Assembly: GCA_028673005.1 (NCBI GenBank) | Contig: CM054113.1 | Coordinates: forward strand, 169,305,337 to 169,369,336 | From: Tanypteryx hageni | Lineage: Eukaryota > Arthropoda > Insecta > Odonata > Petaluridae | DNA length: 64,000 bases | Direction: 5' to 3' | Shown: piece by piece, positions 48,471-60,110 of the stretch | Layout of the letters: each line of letters opens with the position of its first letter | How positions within the stretch are numbered: position 1 is the first letter of the stretch | Position numbers and translations under genes: made by a program | Notes under the pieces: model-generated | The model's database searches: none | Told to the model about the DNA's origin: nothing | What the model saw: only the letters and a program-made list of their open reading frames with translations

Positions 48471-50435
48471 TGTTACGTCGTGTATGGAAATGAATAATGT
48501 AATGTCATAATTATTCCATAATATGAATAAGTGGTGTTAGTTTTCAAGGAGGAGTGATACGGTTTTGGCGAATAACAATCACAAAACAGATTCTTATGAC
48601 ATACCTACCAATACAGTAGCATTTCATAAAGACTTCATACAAGTACATACTACTATTCTTCGTAAATATAGATTTTTGTTTTATTTTTTATTTTCACAAA
48701 CTCAGAAACTATTGTTGCATTACTTGCATTACCAGACCTTGATAAGAAAATAAAAATGATAATATATTATGTGCTACACTAATTTCGAGTACAAAGCATT
48801 TTCAACTGTTGCCCAAGAAGGAATGCAGCACATTTTTTTCTCCTGGTCCAAATAAATTACAATTACAAAAATTAGTAGGTGTATTACATGCGCTTTATTT
48901 TTCCGCCTAATCTCCTTCCGCCTCAAAGGTCATCGAGAAACAAGAGCGTGTATTCCTTGCCGGTAAAATTCCTCTCCAACCTCTGGAAGTCTAATTTCCA
49001 TCTCCTCAACTACTTCGTCGCCCAGCAGTTAAAAATGCTTCTGTCGACTGCATCATCCTCGGAGACAACTTTCAGCCTTTTATTGTTCTTGTTGCCCACA
49101 GACTTTCAGTGACTCAGTTACAGCTGTTTGTTTGGGACGCATATTCTTGTTAGCTGCCATTTTGATGACTAATTGTACCGTAGGGATATTTTGGAACCTT
49201 GATATCACAATCGAAGAAACTATATCTTATAGCACACCGAAAGTTTCATCGTTTTCCTGTAAGAATTAATTTAAAAAACGCGATGCGTTATTTACCGTAC
49301 GACCTAGTTTATTAAAATCAGCGTCTCTATAATTTGGAAATTTCTGAAGTTATTTCAATATAAAGGAGGAAAGGTGAGAAAAAAATTAAAAACTATACAA
49401 GAGAGCGAATGTCACCCGCAAAAACTTAACACTTTTTTGGCTACTTGAATAGAAATTCGAAGGAAATTTTGATATGCATAAATAATTCGGAAGACAGGCT
49501 ACATTAGAGTCAATAAAGATCGAACGAATGTAGCACTTGATCAATACATCAAACAACCCTCGGTATATAATAGTAAATGCACGAAGCAAAGGAGTGTTCG
49601 AGTTCGTTATTGCTTTAACGGTGCTTATCGGAATTTTTTCACAATTCTGCGCGTCTTTCTCATTTTCCAAAATTATGGGCAAGTTTACGTTTTTTTCAAC
49701 TATTCGGTTTGGATTTATCTGATAATAATCTTTATACATGCCAGTTTAATGCCGTATTATCGAGAATAATTAATTTATGTTATCTGGACTTTATGCATAA
49801 TTTTGCGAAAACAGCGAAATCCTGTTAAGGCCATTTTAAGAGAACATAATTCTAGTGTGGTAATATGAAAGGGGATTAGGGCCGCCGACGGCGAAAGACG
49901 GTTGGGAGAGCCCACATCTCCTTTATCCATTAGTTTGTCTTCGATCCACTGGAGAAAACAGTTCGATATCTTCCGACGGTGTCCTGGATACAGTTAAGCT
50001 GAACAGTTGTCCTGTTAAATACTTAAAGATGTACTCCGAAGAAATTTATTCGGTTCATCTGAATAATTTTCTTTCTCTACGTACGATGAACAAAAAATAT
50101 ATCTCTAGCTTACGAAAAATTTTTTGTAATTATAGTTTTCTGTTAATTTAAACTTTTCTAAGTGATTTGAAGTTTGTCACAAAGCCATTATCGCATTTAT
50201 CGCGCTAAATGGAGAACACGAACGATGGTTATTTCCAGTAGTTAAGTTTCGAATTATGACGCATTCGTTTATTAATTCAATTTAGAAATATTGTTGCCGA
50301 TATTTTTAATGTAGTATCATTATAGTTGGAAATTGCGTTTACCGTTACAAATTTACATCTCCAAATATTCAAACTTCGATATTTGATTCGTTCGAAATTA
50401 TACGATTCGAGAAAGTTATCGACTATTTTCCCGCC
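48471..50435. other. AT-rich spacer, no gene seen
   Basis: Frames at 48879-49112 (plus) and 49386-49739 (minus) have no recognisable family. No repeats with ends were found. Confidence 0.4.
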
Positions 50436-51070
50436 TCGCTCTTTCCTTGCACAAACAATGGGTAACCTTTAACCTTTCCACTCTCTCCACTTCTGAGTGA
50501 TTAGCCCCTCTTACCCTTACCAAAACTAAAATGAGGGAGTGAGAGAGATGCTCCTCTGGGCCTGCTCGTTTGCTGCTCTTTCCCCGTCCTCTCCAAGTCT
50601 CTCAAATTAAAAGCATCGCTCCCTTTGGGGGAAAGAAAGGAAGGGAGGGGTCGGTACGCGGGTGAGATGTCAAAAGAGGAGAGGGAAGGTCGATCCGGAG
50701 GAAGGGCAGGGATCCAACAGAGGGCGGTACAAGAGGGCCTGAGGTATAGGAGGAGGTGGGGATGCTAGGGGAAGAGATGCTCGGGGGGAGAGATTGTGGG
50801 AGGGGAGTAGGGTCCGTGCCATGGACCACCGTGGGAATGAGACTCCGGGTGCCTTCCATCCCTCGACCTTCATCCGAGGTTCACCCTGCTGGAAACCTAT
50901 CGAAGTGACGGAAATTGCGAACCCATCAAAGGATCCTACGGCTGAGGGGGAGCGTAGTGTAATTGTATGGGCTACGATCGAGCGTATTCTCTCGTGCGGG
51001 GTTTCGCTGCCTCATCGTTTGCGCGTAGTGCAGATGGAAAATCACTGCTTCGAAGATTTTTAAGAATCTC
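50436..51070. promoter_or_regulatory. Purine-rich GC island
   Basis: GGAGGGAAGG-type runs dominate 50620-50810 and are followed by CpG-bearing sequence to 51080. Frames at 50602-50859 (minus) and 50794-51063 (plus) are composition shadows. Confidence 0.3.
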
Positions 51071-51845
51071 GCGCGGGGATGATAGCGGCGGCTTCATTTA
51101 CAGAAATATTTATTTCTAACAGGCACAACGGTCACCGCTGGGTGTTCACATTTTTGTTTTGAAAAACTACAAGTGCCACATGTTATTATGTCTCACTCGC
51201 AAACTTCACATTTTTTCACCATTGAATTCCGTTTCGATTAATTAGTGTTTATGACAGCCATATTTATCCAGCTATTCTTTAAATAAGGGACATTCATAGT
51301 GTGGTACCAGTACCACAGATGTACCAGACGATCCTAAAAGGGCTACCAATAAAAAAGATTTCGTATTTATCAAGGAAAGTTAATTAGATGACGAAAAGAC
51401 CTGTCTACAAATAAGTTAATAAAACTGCCCAAAAGGTTGACTAAAAATAGTTTGAATGGTGCTGCTCTGAATGGTTCAGCGGCTGAAGAATACCTACCAA
51501 AATATAGGCTGCATGAAAATATTATAGTTATTATATAGATTTTTTCATGCCTGGGTTCTTTGACTCTGCGGGATTTAAAAAAACTCATTTAATACAAGAT
51601 CGTCAGCTCCGAGAGAAATGGAGCGGAATTTATTTTTTTTAAATAGGGAAGTAGAGTAATAATGGCAAAAGACGAGTTTATCTTTGAAATACAGCCAGAG
51701 ATTCTTTATTTAAAAGATTTTTGGTTTAGGCGGGAATAAACGCGCGGGTTTTGGGATTAAGTTTTCGCGTGGCATGAACCTAATAATCTGTTAATATTCC
51801 TCCAAGGAACCCTTTAGAGTTTAGATAGTCAAGTGGTTCCTGGAA
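51071..51845. other. AT-rich spacer with one short palindrome
   Basis: GTGGTACCAGTACCAC at 51301-51316 has perfect 7-bp arms around CA. Nothing else was recognised. Confidence 0.4.
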
Positions 51846-52330
51846 GTGGTCAGCGGATGTATCCCCCGTGGGAGAGGAGGATTTTGGTGCGGGAAGGAGG
51901 ATAATGGAGGCTTCTGGAGCGTGGCAGCGCCACTCCGCCCCCGCTGGGAGGCAGCAGCCGCCCAACACGCGTCTTGCCTCAACTAGCAGCCTCCAACCAT
52001 CCCATCATCCTCTCTGTCGTAGGCCCCTCCATAAGAGGACTTTTATATTTTTTTACCAACCTTTAGGCCCCGCGGGTGGTGGGGCGTGTTCGCACTGCCT
52101 ATGTTCACTCCGACACCTCCATCTTTAAACAACACTTTGGAAACCACCAAAGTACCCCGCTCCCTTCATTCTCTCTTCCTTTCTCCCTTTCTCTCTCCCT
52201 TTCACTTCTCTGCACAACTCCACTTCCTATCCCTCCTCGTCACTTTCCTCCTCTTCATCTCCTTCGACCGTTTCCAAGTACAGTTAACCTTTGTCCAACG
52301 CGGGTTTCCCCAACGTGAATTTGGTTGTAC
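51846..52330. promoter_or_regulatory. GC then pyrimidine-rich island
   Basis: CpG-rich sequence at 51850-52090 passes into C/T runs at 52140-52260. Plus frames here are composition-driven. It resembles the other islands. Confidence 0.3.
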
Positions 52331-52824
52331 GCGGCGAAATAAACGTGATACTTATTTGCCGAGCACTTATGAAATTTAGTTATAGGCGGTCATGAATTGG
52401 TCGCGCATCGCGTTTTACGCATGCATGTGACGTGAGATAGTTCGCATATTTTGCGAAACAGTGATTTTTGACGTATGGTACAAAATTTATGCCACATGGT
52501 TTTGTCCAACGCGGCCTTCGTCGAGTACTACGTAATTCCAGCAAGTAACTATTGCACTGCGTTTCAAGGCGCGCATTTTAGAAATACGCAGGGAAGCCCT
52601 AAGGGTAGAGTGAGTTAGGACTAACGCCCCGGACCTCTGGCTTCGACATCACGGCAAGGAATTTAACTTGACGGTCAATGTCAAGGGGGTCCCGCAGGGG
52701 CCGATTTTTTCAAGGTTCCTAAGTTTAGAAGTACGGCTCTGGAAATACAAATGTTTCGAAAAGATACAAACAGAAAAATATGCACGAAATTCCAAGTGGT
52801 TGTAAGTCAAACTTTTTTCCTGCT
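52331..52824. other. Mixed spacer, nothing recognised
   Basis: The stretch contains some CpG words but no coding frame or repeat end. Confidence 0.35.
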
Positions 52825-52832
52825 CTCTAGCG

Positions 52833-53117
52833 CAGTTTGCCAAACTGGATGGCGCGGAACGCTGGATTCCCGTAGCTGATTCTTAAGGATGTCGCAAAGA
52901 ATTATGCCAAGTCAATGCGTCAAACATTTTGAAATATTGATAGGTCATCATATTTCCTATGATAAATTTCTTATGGTGTAGTACTAACAAATGGAGGAGT
53001 CCAAACGTTCTGATGCACGTTTGTGTAAATAAAAAACTTTGTTCCTGAGTGGGAGTGCAGTGAAATTCTGTTTGTCTTTAGACGGATGCCGCACTTACAA
53101 AACATTGGGAACCACTG
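52833..53117. mobile_element. hAT-type MITE with 8-bp target duplication
   Basis: The 285-base element starts CAGTTTGCCAAACTGG, and its right end reversed reads CAGTGGTTCCCAATGT. CTCTAGCG (52825-52832) and CTCTAGTG (53118-53125) flank it, matching at 7 of 8. The ends fit the general CAGTGnTTCCCAA form of hAT MITEs, although the two termini have diverged. Confidence 0.65.
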
Positions 53118-53125
53118 CTCTAGTG

Positions 53126-53545
53126 GCTGCTACGAGAAAAGATACGCGAATATAATTTTAATATGCGTGCTAGTAGGATTTTTTCGCAAATTATTAAAAT
53201 TAATTATTAAAATGAGAAAGGATGTCTTCAGTTTAATAAATTTAGATATTTACATATGGAATATTCTTTTATTCAGAATGGCTCCACATGCCTTTAAGCG
53301 GTTTACATCAATTTTTTGTTATTTTCGGCGAAATCGAAACGTGGTTAAAATCTTCTTATATTTTAATATACACTATTCTGCTTGGCTTTTTGAAATTTTT
53401 TAAAGCTATAGCTATAAATAATGACATTGAAATTTTCATCTGTATGCAGAGCTTTAGTATTTAGTTCTTTTAGAGCGTTAAAAATTACACAAAGTTATAT
53501 TTTACGTAAATAGTGTGCATCGGCTCTTGGAGAAACCTTCCATTC
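53126..53545. other. AT-rich spacer, nothing recognised
   Basis: A 105-codon plus frame (53086-53403) overlaps the MITE end and is not recognised as a gene. Confidence 0.4.
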
Positions 53546-54162
53546 CAGTGGCCCCCAACCTTTTAGAGTAAGTGATTGAATCATCAGATGTGCGGTGAAT
53601 CTTTCCTAAGAGCCGTTCCCGAATGGGTATGGCTCATCTCGGTGTTAATGTAGGGAATAAAAGTTAAAAAAGTGTGCAAATTGTGAAACTGACTAGTATG
53701 GGTAACATATGTAAAGGGGATTCTTATGTGGCCCGCCCTCTGTCGAATAAATGAAATTAATACAAAAGAACTGATAAATTCAATTTCCTTGTTCTAAATA
53801 GATAAAAGATTACTTTTAAAATTAGATGTTACAGACATAACAGGCTATATTTTTACTTTCTCCATACGCAGTATAAAAGAATTTTGTTTATTTATTATTT
53901 CTCAATGTGAAAAGTGATTCAAAGTATTAAAAAGTAATTCACGAGTTTAACTGTCGATAATTATTTTTGAGGACGCTGATGTCGAGAGCAACTTGTAATT
54001 ACTATAGCAACCATATTCATTACTCTCTATGGAGAAAGTCACGTCCTGGACACACCAGATTTTTTCATTATCGGTAAAGGTATTTTTCCAAAAAGGCTAA
54101 GTACAGTAAAAAATTATCCTGGGGCCACATGCGGCCCGTAAAACACAGGTTAGTGATAGCTG
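53546..54162. mobile_element. Probable degenerate hAT-like element
   Basis: CAGTGGCCCCCAACCTTTT is a typical hAT left end. CAGGTTAGTGATAGCTG near 54146-54162 could be the right end. TGGCCCGCC and GCGGCCCGT words inside are common in such elements. The flanking 8-mers do not match, so the right boundary is weak. Confidence 0.4.
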
Positions 54163-54801
54163 CGGTAGTCTAACTCTAGGTCATTTGATAGCTTAAGTAC
54201 TGAGTACCTTGGTTGCTGCTGAAGTTGATTTCTATTCTAGTGTTGTAATGAAAACCGTCTAGGTGACCTCGCGACTATATGTATAACATTTACATAGTAA
54301 GCGTATTCAACGTCAATGTGAATGTGATCATCACGGAGATCGAGAAGGAATTAGCAGCTGGTATAACACGATGAAACATTACCAAGTTGCCAAAGATATA
54401 ACTTACCATTTGAGAAAAGGATAATTAATTATCCTCGTTAAGCATTTCATAAGTTAAGAAGGCTTAGATTCCACGGTTCATTCAAAAGTGAAAAGAACAG
54501 TGAGACACCATGCATCCAAAAATTTTCAGCTAAGGAGTAAAGGACGCGCTCAAAACTCCGGGCTTAGCTATTGGCATAATATACATTGCATTTTAAGTTG
54601 ACATGACGAAATACAATTATTTAGTTCAGTAAATCATTACAGGTTTTTGATATAATCAATGGATGGTAGAAAAAAAGAACTGGGACAAAACTCACTCCAG
54701 TTTACCTTTATATGAAAGTATATGTCTAATCCTTTCTGCTCATTTTAACTCGCTAAGAACATACCTACATGAACCGTGAAATCAAGCACCCGCAACCAAC
54801 G
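54163..54801. other. AT-rich spacer, nothing recognised
   Basis: There are no frames, repeats or RNA signatures. Confidence 0.4.
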
Positions 54802-54809
54802 CTTTGGAG

Positions 54810-55075
54810 CAGGGGCGAGATCGCACTCCACTACGTTAATTTGTGTTGAGATATTTACAATGTACATGTTAATTTATTCGTCGCTCTGTAAAAATTATTG
54901 ATAATGAAAAATTAAAAGGAATGCCATCAAGATTCTAGCCTGTTCCTCGAAAGAAATTGATGTCCAATATTTATTTGCTTGCAAGTAATGTATAGATAAA
55001 TTATCGGGATAGCGCTCCCAAAACTTTGGCTCCCCGGGAAGCCGCCCGGCTAGCCCGTAGCTCAGGCCGGCCCTG
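54810..55075. mobile_element. Candidate hAT-like MITE
   Basis: The left end is CAGGGGCGAGATCGCAC; the right end reversed is CAGGGCCGGCCTGAGC. CTTTGGAG (54802-54809) and CTTTGAAA (55076-55083) flank it, matching at 6 of 8. The termini share CAGGG but diverge inside. It is likely an old insertion. Confidence 0.45.
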
Positions 55076-55083
55076 CTTTGAAA

Positions 55084-57100
55084 TATGAAGAGAAATTGCC
55101 AGAAGAGGTAGACTGGGAAGAAAGACTCAAAACAGCATTTAAGTACGTGAGGAACAGGATTTGGCGTCCTTACTTCTGAGAATTAATCACAGCAAAACCC
55201 TACTAATACAAATTTCAAAAAACCTACATTTTCACGGGTTTTTAACCAAGTCTATTAAAGGGAAGTGAAGTGTACTTTGTTTGAATGAGGAATTTTCTGT
55301 AACTTTTTCTCTATGAACTAGGATTTACTGTATTTTAAATTAGCTATTACACATTTTAATTTATTTTAAAGGATATAATTTTAGACCAGTTGAACAATCG
55401 GTGATTTTTCAAACGAATATATTTGTAACGAAGAATAATAAAATGTAATATAATATATTAAATCATATTTAATATATACTTTTATATCTTATTTTCTGAT
55501 TAATTTAGATTTTTTAATATTAATTTGAGGTTAATTTCCAATCCGTATTATTTTTTCGTTCATCGTGGAGTTTTATCAGTATTAACCTAGAAAACGACGA
55601 AATACAAGTCGTGCGTGATTGAGCTACGAAATCATATTTGAACTAATTGTAAGTTATTTTTTGTTGCTTCATCAAAAATTTTTTAAATTTTCCCTAGGAA
55701 TTTGGTCACTCCTTACCTAAGGCGATAGTGCGCCTTGCATGCTGCGCACACAGCTTTAGACGAGCCTTCCGACTGGATATGTTAAAATGGCAGTGGAAAG
55801 GTACTACACTTTCGGAAGAAATGACCAGCGTTGGACGTTTGAAATAAACCAACGGACTCAGAGGGATGTCAAGAGATAAATAAGAAAACCGAGAAACAGG
55901 TGGGACAAATATAATAATAAATTCTTGGAGTCAACTTGAAGGAGGGATAGAGATAACAGGAGAAATTGGAGGAATCTGGGTAACGCCTTCTTCCTGTGAT
56001 TTGGTTTCATGGATAATTTTTTACATTTAATTTGATTCTGCCTCGAGTTATTGCTTATACCTTTAAATTTCTATCGAAAAATGTTTCGTACTCTCTATAA
56101 GGAGAAGCCATGGTGATCGAGCTGTAAACGCGAGACGTTTCTCTATTACCTAATATCGCAAAAGCCTCTTTGACGGCTTTCTCTTTTACGGATACGACAC
56201 ATTAGTTCTAAGAAATCGGAGTCATTGCTGAGGTTTTAAAACGATTTGCACCTATTAATCCCTTCCTCGGATGTGGTTCTTTTTTAATAAACGGATCTAA
56301 AACGAGTTCAAAGCCTTAGGTATATCTAGCGACTCCCATCCTAATTTATTGATGATTTTTGTAACGATCTCAACTCTTTTGAAATGTCCCCTAACGAAAC
56401 GTACTGCAGCCTTTGGTATGATTAGAATAATAGTATTCATCTCGTTAATTTTTCACAACATTTGAATTTTCCATGAGTGTACGAAAATAATTAAAGGTAG
56501 ACTATGATAAGAATGAACAGACTTCCAAATTTGCAGATATAGTGCCAGTTGAATGAGTGATTTCACATTTTGTATATTTGCTTTTAAAATCGCAAAGTAC
56601 AATGGAATGAAGCGTGATAATAAGGGTCCATAAATATTAGCTTGCTATAACATAAACGTAGGGCACCATTTTAAAGTTTACAGTCCCAAATAAGAAAATT
56701 ATTTCAAAATATTTGTTGCTTAAAATTCAGGATTAATCACGTTGGAAGATTTTTTTTAGAAGATAGCCTAAATAGAAACAATCTTGATAATTCGAAATTG
56801 GCTCAACAAATAATGAATCTAAACCTAAAAAAGTATTTCGAATATTAAATCACGATAAAATTGCTCTAGGATTATTCCCTTCATTATTTTCTTCCAATGA
56901 AACGACATTTCATAAACCTTACATTTAACTGCCCTATTTTCATCTTTTCCTACAGAGACTAAAGCAATCTTAATATATAAAACGCTTAGGTATGTTTCCG
57001 TACAAGGATGGGATGTGTGAAACAATGATCTTTTTAACGTGTTTTGACAAATTTTCAACAATTTGACAACTTTTAAGATCTGCTAGATCGGTGTATGCTA
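55084..57100. other. Long AT-rich spacer, no gene seen
   Basis: A 78-codon minus frame (56825-57061) and a 100-codon minus frame (56970-57272) have no recognisable features; they may be inside an old repeat that ends at 57117. Confidence 0.4.
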
Positions 57101-57117
57101 CGCAGGGTACAGCTAGT
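57101..57117 (+). repeat. Helitron-like CTAGT terminus, eroded copy
   Basis: CGCAGGGTACAGCTAGT ends at 57117 on the plus strand. It matches the form of the termini at 7351 and 25311 read in reverse. The hairpin is weak, so only the end motif supports this call. Confidence 0.3.
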
Positions 57118-58515
57118 GTTAATAAATACCACTTATGGCTTCCATTGATCTTTGGCGCTTTATACGCTATCAAGAACATTGACATGCACTGATGGATCTT
57201 GGCGATTTTTGAGATGCTGATCCAAGTAAAACGCCGACATGAACGCGATTTTTGTGTATCACATTGCAACATATCACATTCAACAAGAGATCTTCTTTAA
57301 TTTCCCGATAGTTTCAGGAAAACTTCCCCAACCAACATTGTATGGATTCGATTATGAAGGAGCGCCATTTAGTGCAAACTGACTCGACGGGAATCCTATG
57401 ACCCGGATGTTATTGCCCAAATACGCATCATTTAGAGGGAATCGCGTAACAAGGATGACAAGTCATGAGAGGAACCTGAGACAACCGCATGTGGAAAAGG
57501 CATCAGCATGTAATTGAATGGCCTCGATGTCCAAACAACCAAATGAATCCTAAATTCAGATTTTCTTTGCGATTATAATATCACAAAGTGATAAATGTAT
57601 ACCGTTCCGACCGATATTTGATTTAATATACCCTTTTAACTTTACCGTGGAATTATCATGGATAAAAAGTACCTATCATAACTAAGAGGTTGAAAATTTT
57701 GTTTTTATAGAGTGCGAGAACTAAAAAAAACGAATTACAGTTAAATAACGGTTGTTTCCTTGATGAAACGGAATCATAAAGAATAACTCGAAGGAAAATG
57801 TAAAACGATGGATTTTCACTTTCAATAGAATTTTAGAGCTGAAATCTGTTTAGAAAAAATATTCGGTATATGTACTCGAAATAAGGCACAAAATGCCTTT
57901 AGACTGTCTCTGCTTCATAATGTCCATCAAGTCAATCCCAAGTTTTCTATTTTTCTTGGGTTTAAACAAAGGGAGAATTGTGCTCGAATTTTATAACGAT
58001 TTATTTGTTTCAATAGAAAAAATATCAGCTTTGCTTTATTGATCAATATTTCACACGTAGATTTGTTTGATTACTTTCACATTAATCTGCGTAGTGGCAA
58101 AACATGTTTTAAAAAACGTGTACCTCAAGTTGTGATTGTACGCTGTGATTTCAACTCTTCCAGAAATTTCTCGAAAACGGAAAAAATTACAGTGCACTTA
58201 CTATATGATGAGAAATAAATCCAGTTCTTCATCAAAAGTGTTATAACAATTTTGATAACTTATGGTTTGTTCGGAATAATTAAAAGCAAGAATCGCCACA
58301 ATATTTTTAGCGCACAAATACAGTAAAACTGACAGAATTAAACGCATTACGATTACCATGACGGTGAAGCTTTATTTTTCTGACTACTGGGGAAACGCAC
58401 AGTATTAAAATAAATCCATTGAACTGGACGCAAGTGATTTCATATGCTTATGAAATTTTACTATTTTTTTCATAAGAATTGATCCAAGAACAAGCACGTA
58501 AAAATTCTTGTCTCG
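57118..58515. other. Spacer, nothing recognised
   Basis: The segment 57290-57540 is less AT-rich but has no frame or repeat end. The rest is AT-rich. Confidence 0.4.
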
Positions 58516-58657
58516 GGTATCTCCAATAGCCACAACAAGGTTATAAAATATCAGATGAGCATTTCGGCTACAAAGCAGCGTCTTCAGTGGTAATTCATCA
58601 AAAATAGACTCTAAATATAATGTTTTTTGTAAACTTGTTGTGGCTATTGGAGCTACC
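58516..58657. mobile_element. Foldback/MITE family, full copy with terminal inverted repeats
   Basis: The termini are 24-bp inverted repeats with one mismatch: GGTATCTCCAATAGCCACAA (58516 on) and, reversed from 58657, GGTAGCTCCAATAGCCACAA. Nineteen bases (58521-58539 and 58634-58652) are identical. The 142-base element contains GAGCATTTCGGCTAC and GTCTTCAGTGGTAATTCATC. It explains the partial copies at 4141, 13806, 14896 and 36327. No target duplication was found. Confidence 0.75.
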
Positions 58658-59029
58658 TGATACAAGCATTTTCTAGCCGTAAGGCGATCTCGATAGTTCC
58701 CTGTTGAGCTAGTAAAGACTGTTTATATATTTAGCGTTAAATTGGAACCCCTTTTCAAAAAATTAAATGGATGATCATTTGTTTTTGTTATAATCAATGA
58801 AACCTACCGCAGTCCTGTATTTTTGGATGAAAAATATCTATTAACATGCTAATAAAAACGCCTATATGAATTTATCACTAAAATGTGCACTCGCGGAAAA
58901 TATTTTTTAAGCTTTGACCCGCATTGTCTATTTACCTGGGTTTATAAAACAATCTAAGGTTTCCGTCGAAAAAGGATTCCTTATTCGAACCGAAATTTTG
59001 AATTAACCAGACCTCCATCCTCGCGCGGT
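58658..59029. other. AT-rich spacer
   Basis: Nothing recognised. Confidence 0.4.
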
Positions 59030-60110
59030 GTGTGGATTTTCACGATTTTACAATTAGAAGGAAAAAAATTCCTTCATCCTGTACATGTAGGCCACCCTTC
59101 GTCGCAAACGGACCAAAAAGAAAAGTGGGGAGGGGGACGGCACAAAGAGCGACCCGCGCTTATTATCCTTTTTTCCCCCATATCAATATTATGTCCCTCT
59201 CACAATTGGAATGTATTCCCAGAAGTGGGACCCTACACGGGGCTTCCATTGGAGGAGTGGAGCCGTTCGATAAAAGCGACCCCGCCCCTCCTACCATGTC
59301 TCCCCTCCTTCCCTTTCACCCTAACGTTCTCTCATTCCCCCTTCTCCCTGCCTCAGTGCCCTCCTCTCCCACCCATCTCCCCTCATCCCACTGCTTCAGG
59401 CACGGCGCGTGCGCCTTGGAACTATCCGGTATCTCTTTCTTTCTTTCGCTACCTCCCTCTCTCCTCCCACACGCCCCCTCCGCTTCCACCAAAGAGGTGC
59501 TAGCGAGCTGGCCGGCCATTGGCCGGAAGCACGAGCCGCCCCACCCCCTTCCACACGCCTAAGCGTCGCCCTTTCCACCACCCCTTCCACCACCCTTCCC
59601 CCTTTCAACCATCCTCACACTCGGGGGCTTGCGGCTTTTGATAAACCTTCTCAAAATCTACCCCTTTTACCCTTAGCATCCCTCTCTTTCTTCGTCCCAT
59701 TCTACCCTAGAAAAACCCCTTAACAATGCTTTCGGGTCGAAAAAGTTTTTCGGTAGCCGTAAGAGAGAGATAGAGCAGGGTGAGTTTTGCGAGGGAAAAG
59801 GTGAAACTAGGAGGGAGAGAGAGAGAGAGAGACGGTTAGGGGTTTATTTTGATTGGGCAGATGTCGGCGGTTGTTATTTCGTTTGAGGCTGTTGCTCCTG
59901 TTATCTTCTTCTTCGAAAGAAGGGAATGGACTTCAGTCTCACCAAATGGTCGACGGGGCTTCTCCCATCTTCCCCTCTCCCTCCCCCTTCCTCCCCATTA
60001 GCGGTGTGGGCGTTTCGTCCGGCCTCATGTCCATTTGAGGATGGGAAGAAGGAACGGGAAATCGATGCGAACTGGAAGGGCGAACATCCTAAAAACGCGT
60101 ACAAATGTCT
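59030..60110. promoter_or_regulatory. Large pyrimidine-to-purine GC island
   Basis: C/T runs (CCTCCTTCCC and CCACCCTTCCCC) fill 59280-59720. A (GA)n run at 59810-59832 follows, then CT-rich sequence to 60000. CpG-containing GGCCGGCCATTGGCCGG near 59508 includes an inverted CCAAT box. Long frames on both strands are composition artefacts. This is the second largest island after 20.3-21.9 kb. Confidence 0.4.

Noticed and set aside
59030..59723. Frames of up to 176 codons on the plus strand
   Set aside because: They sit in C/T-rich low-complexity DNA in overlapping frames, with no domain or splice support.
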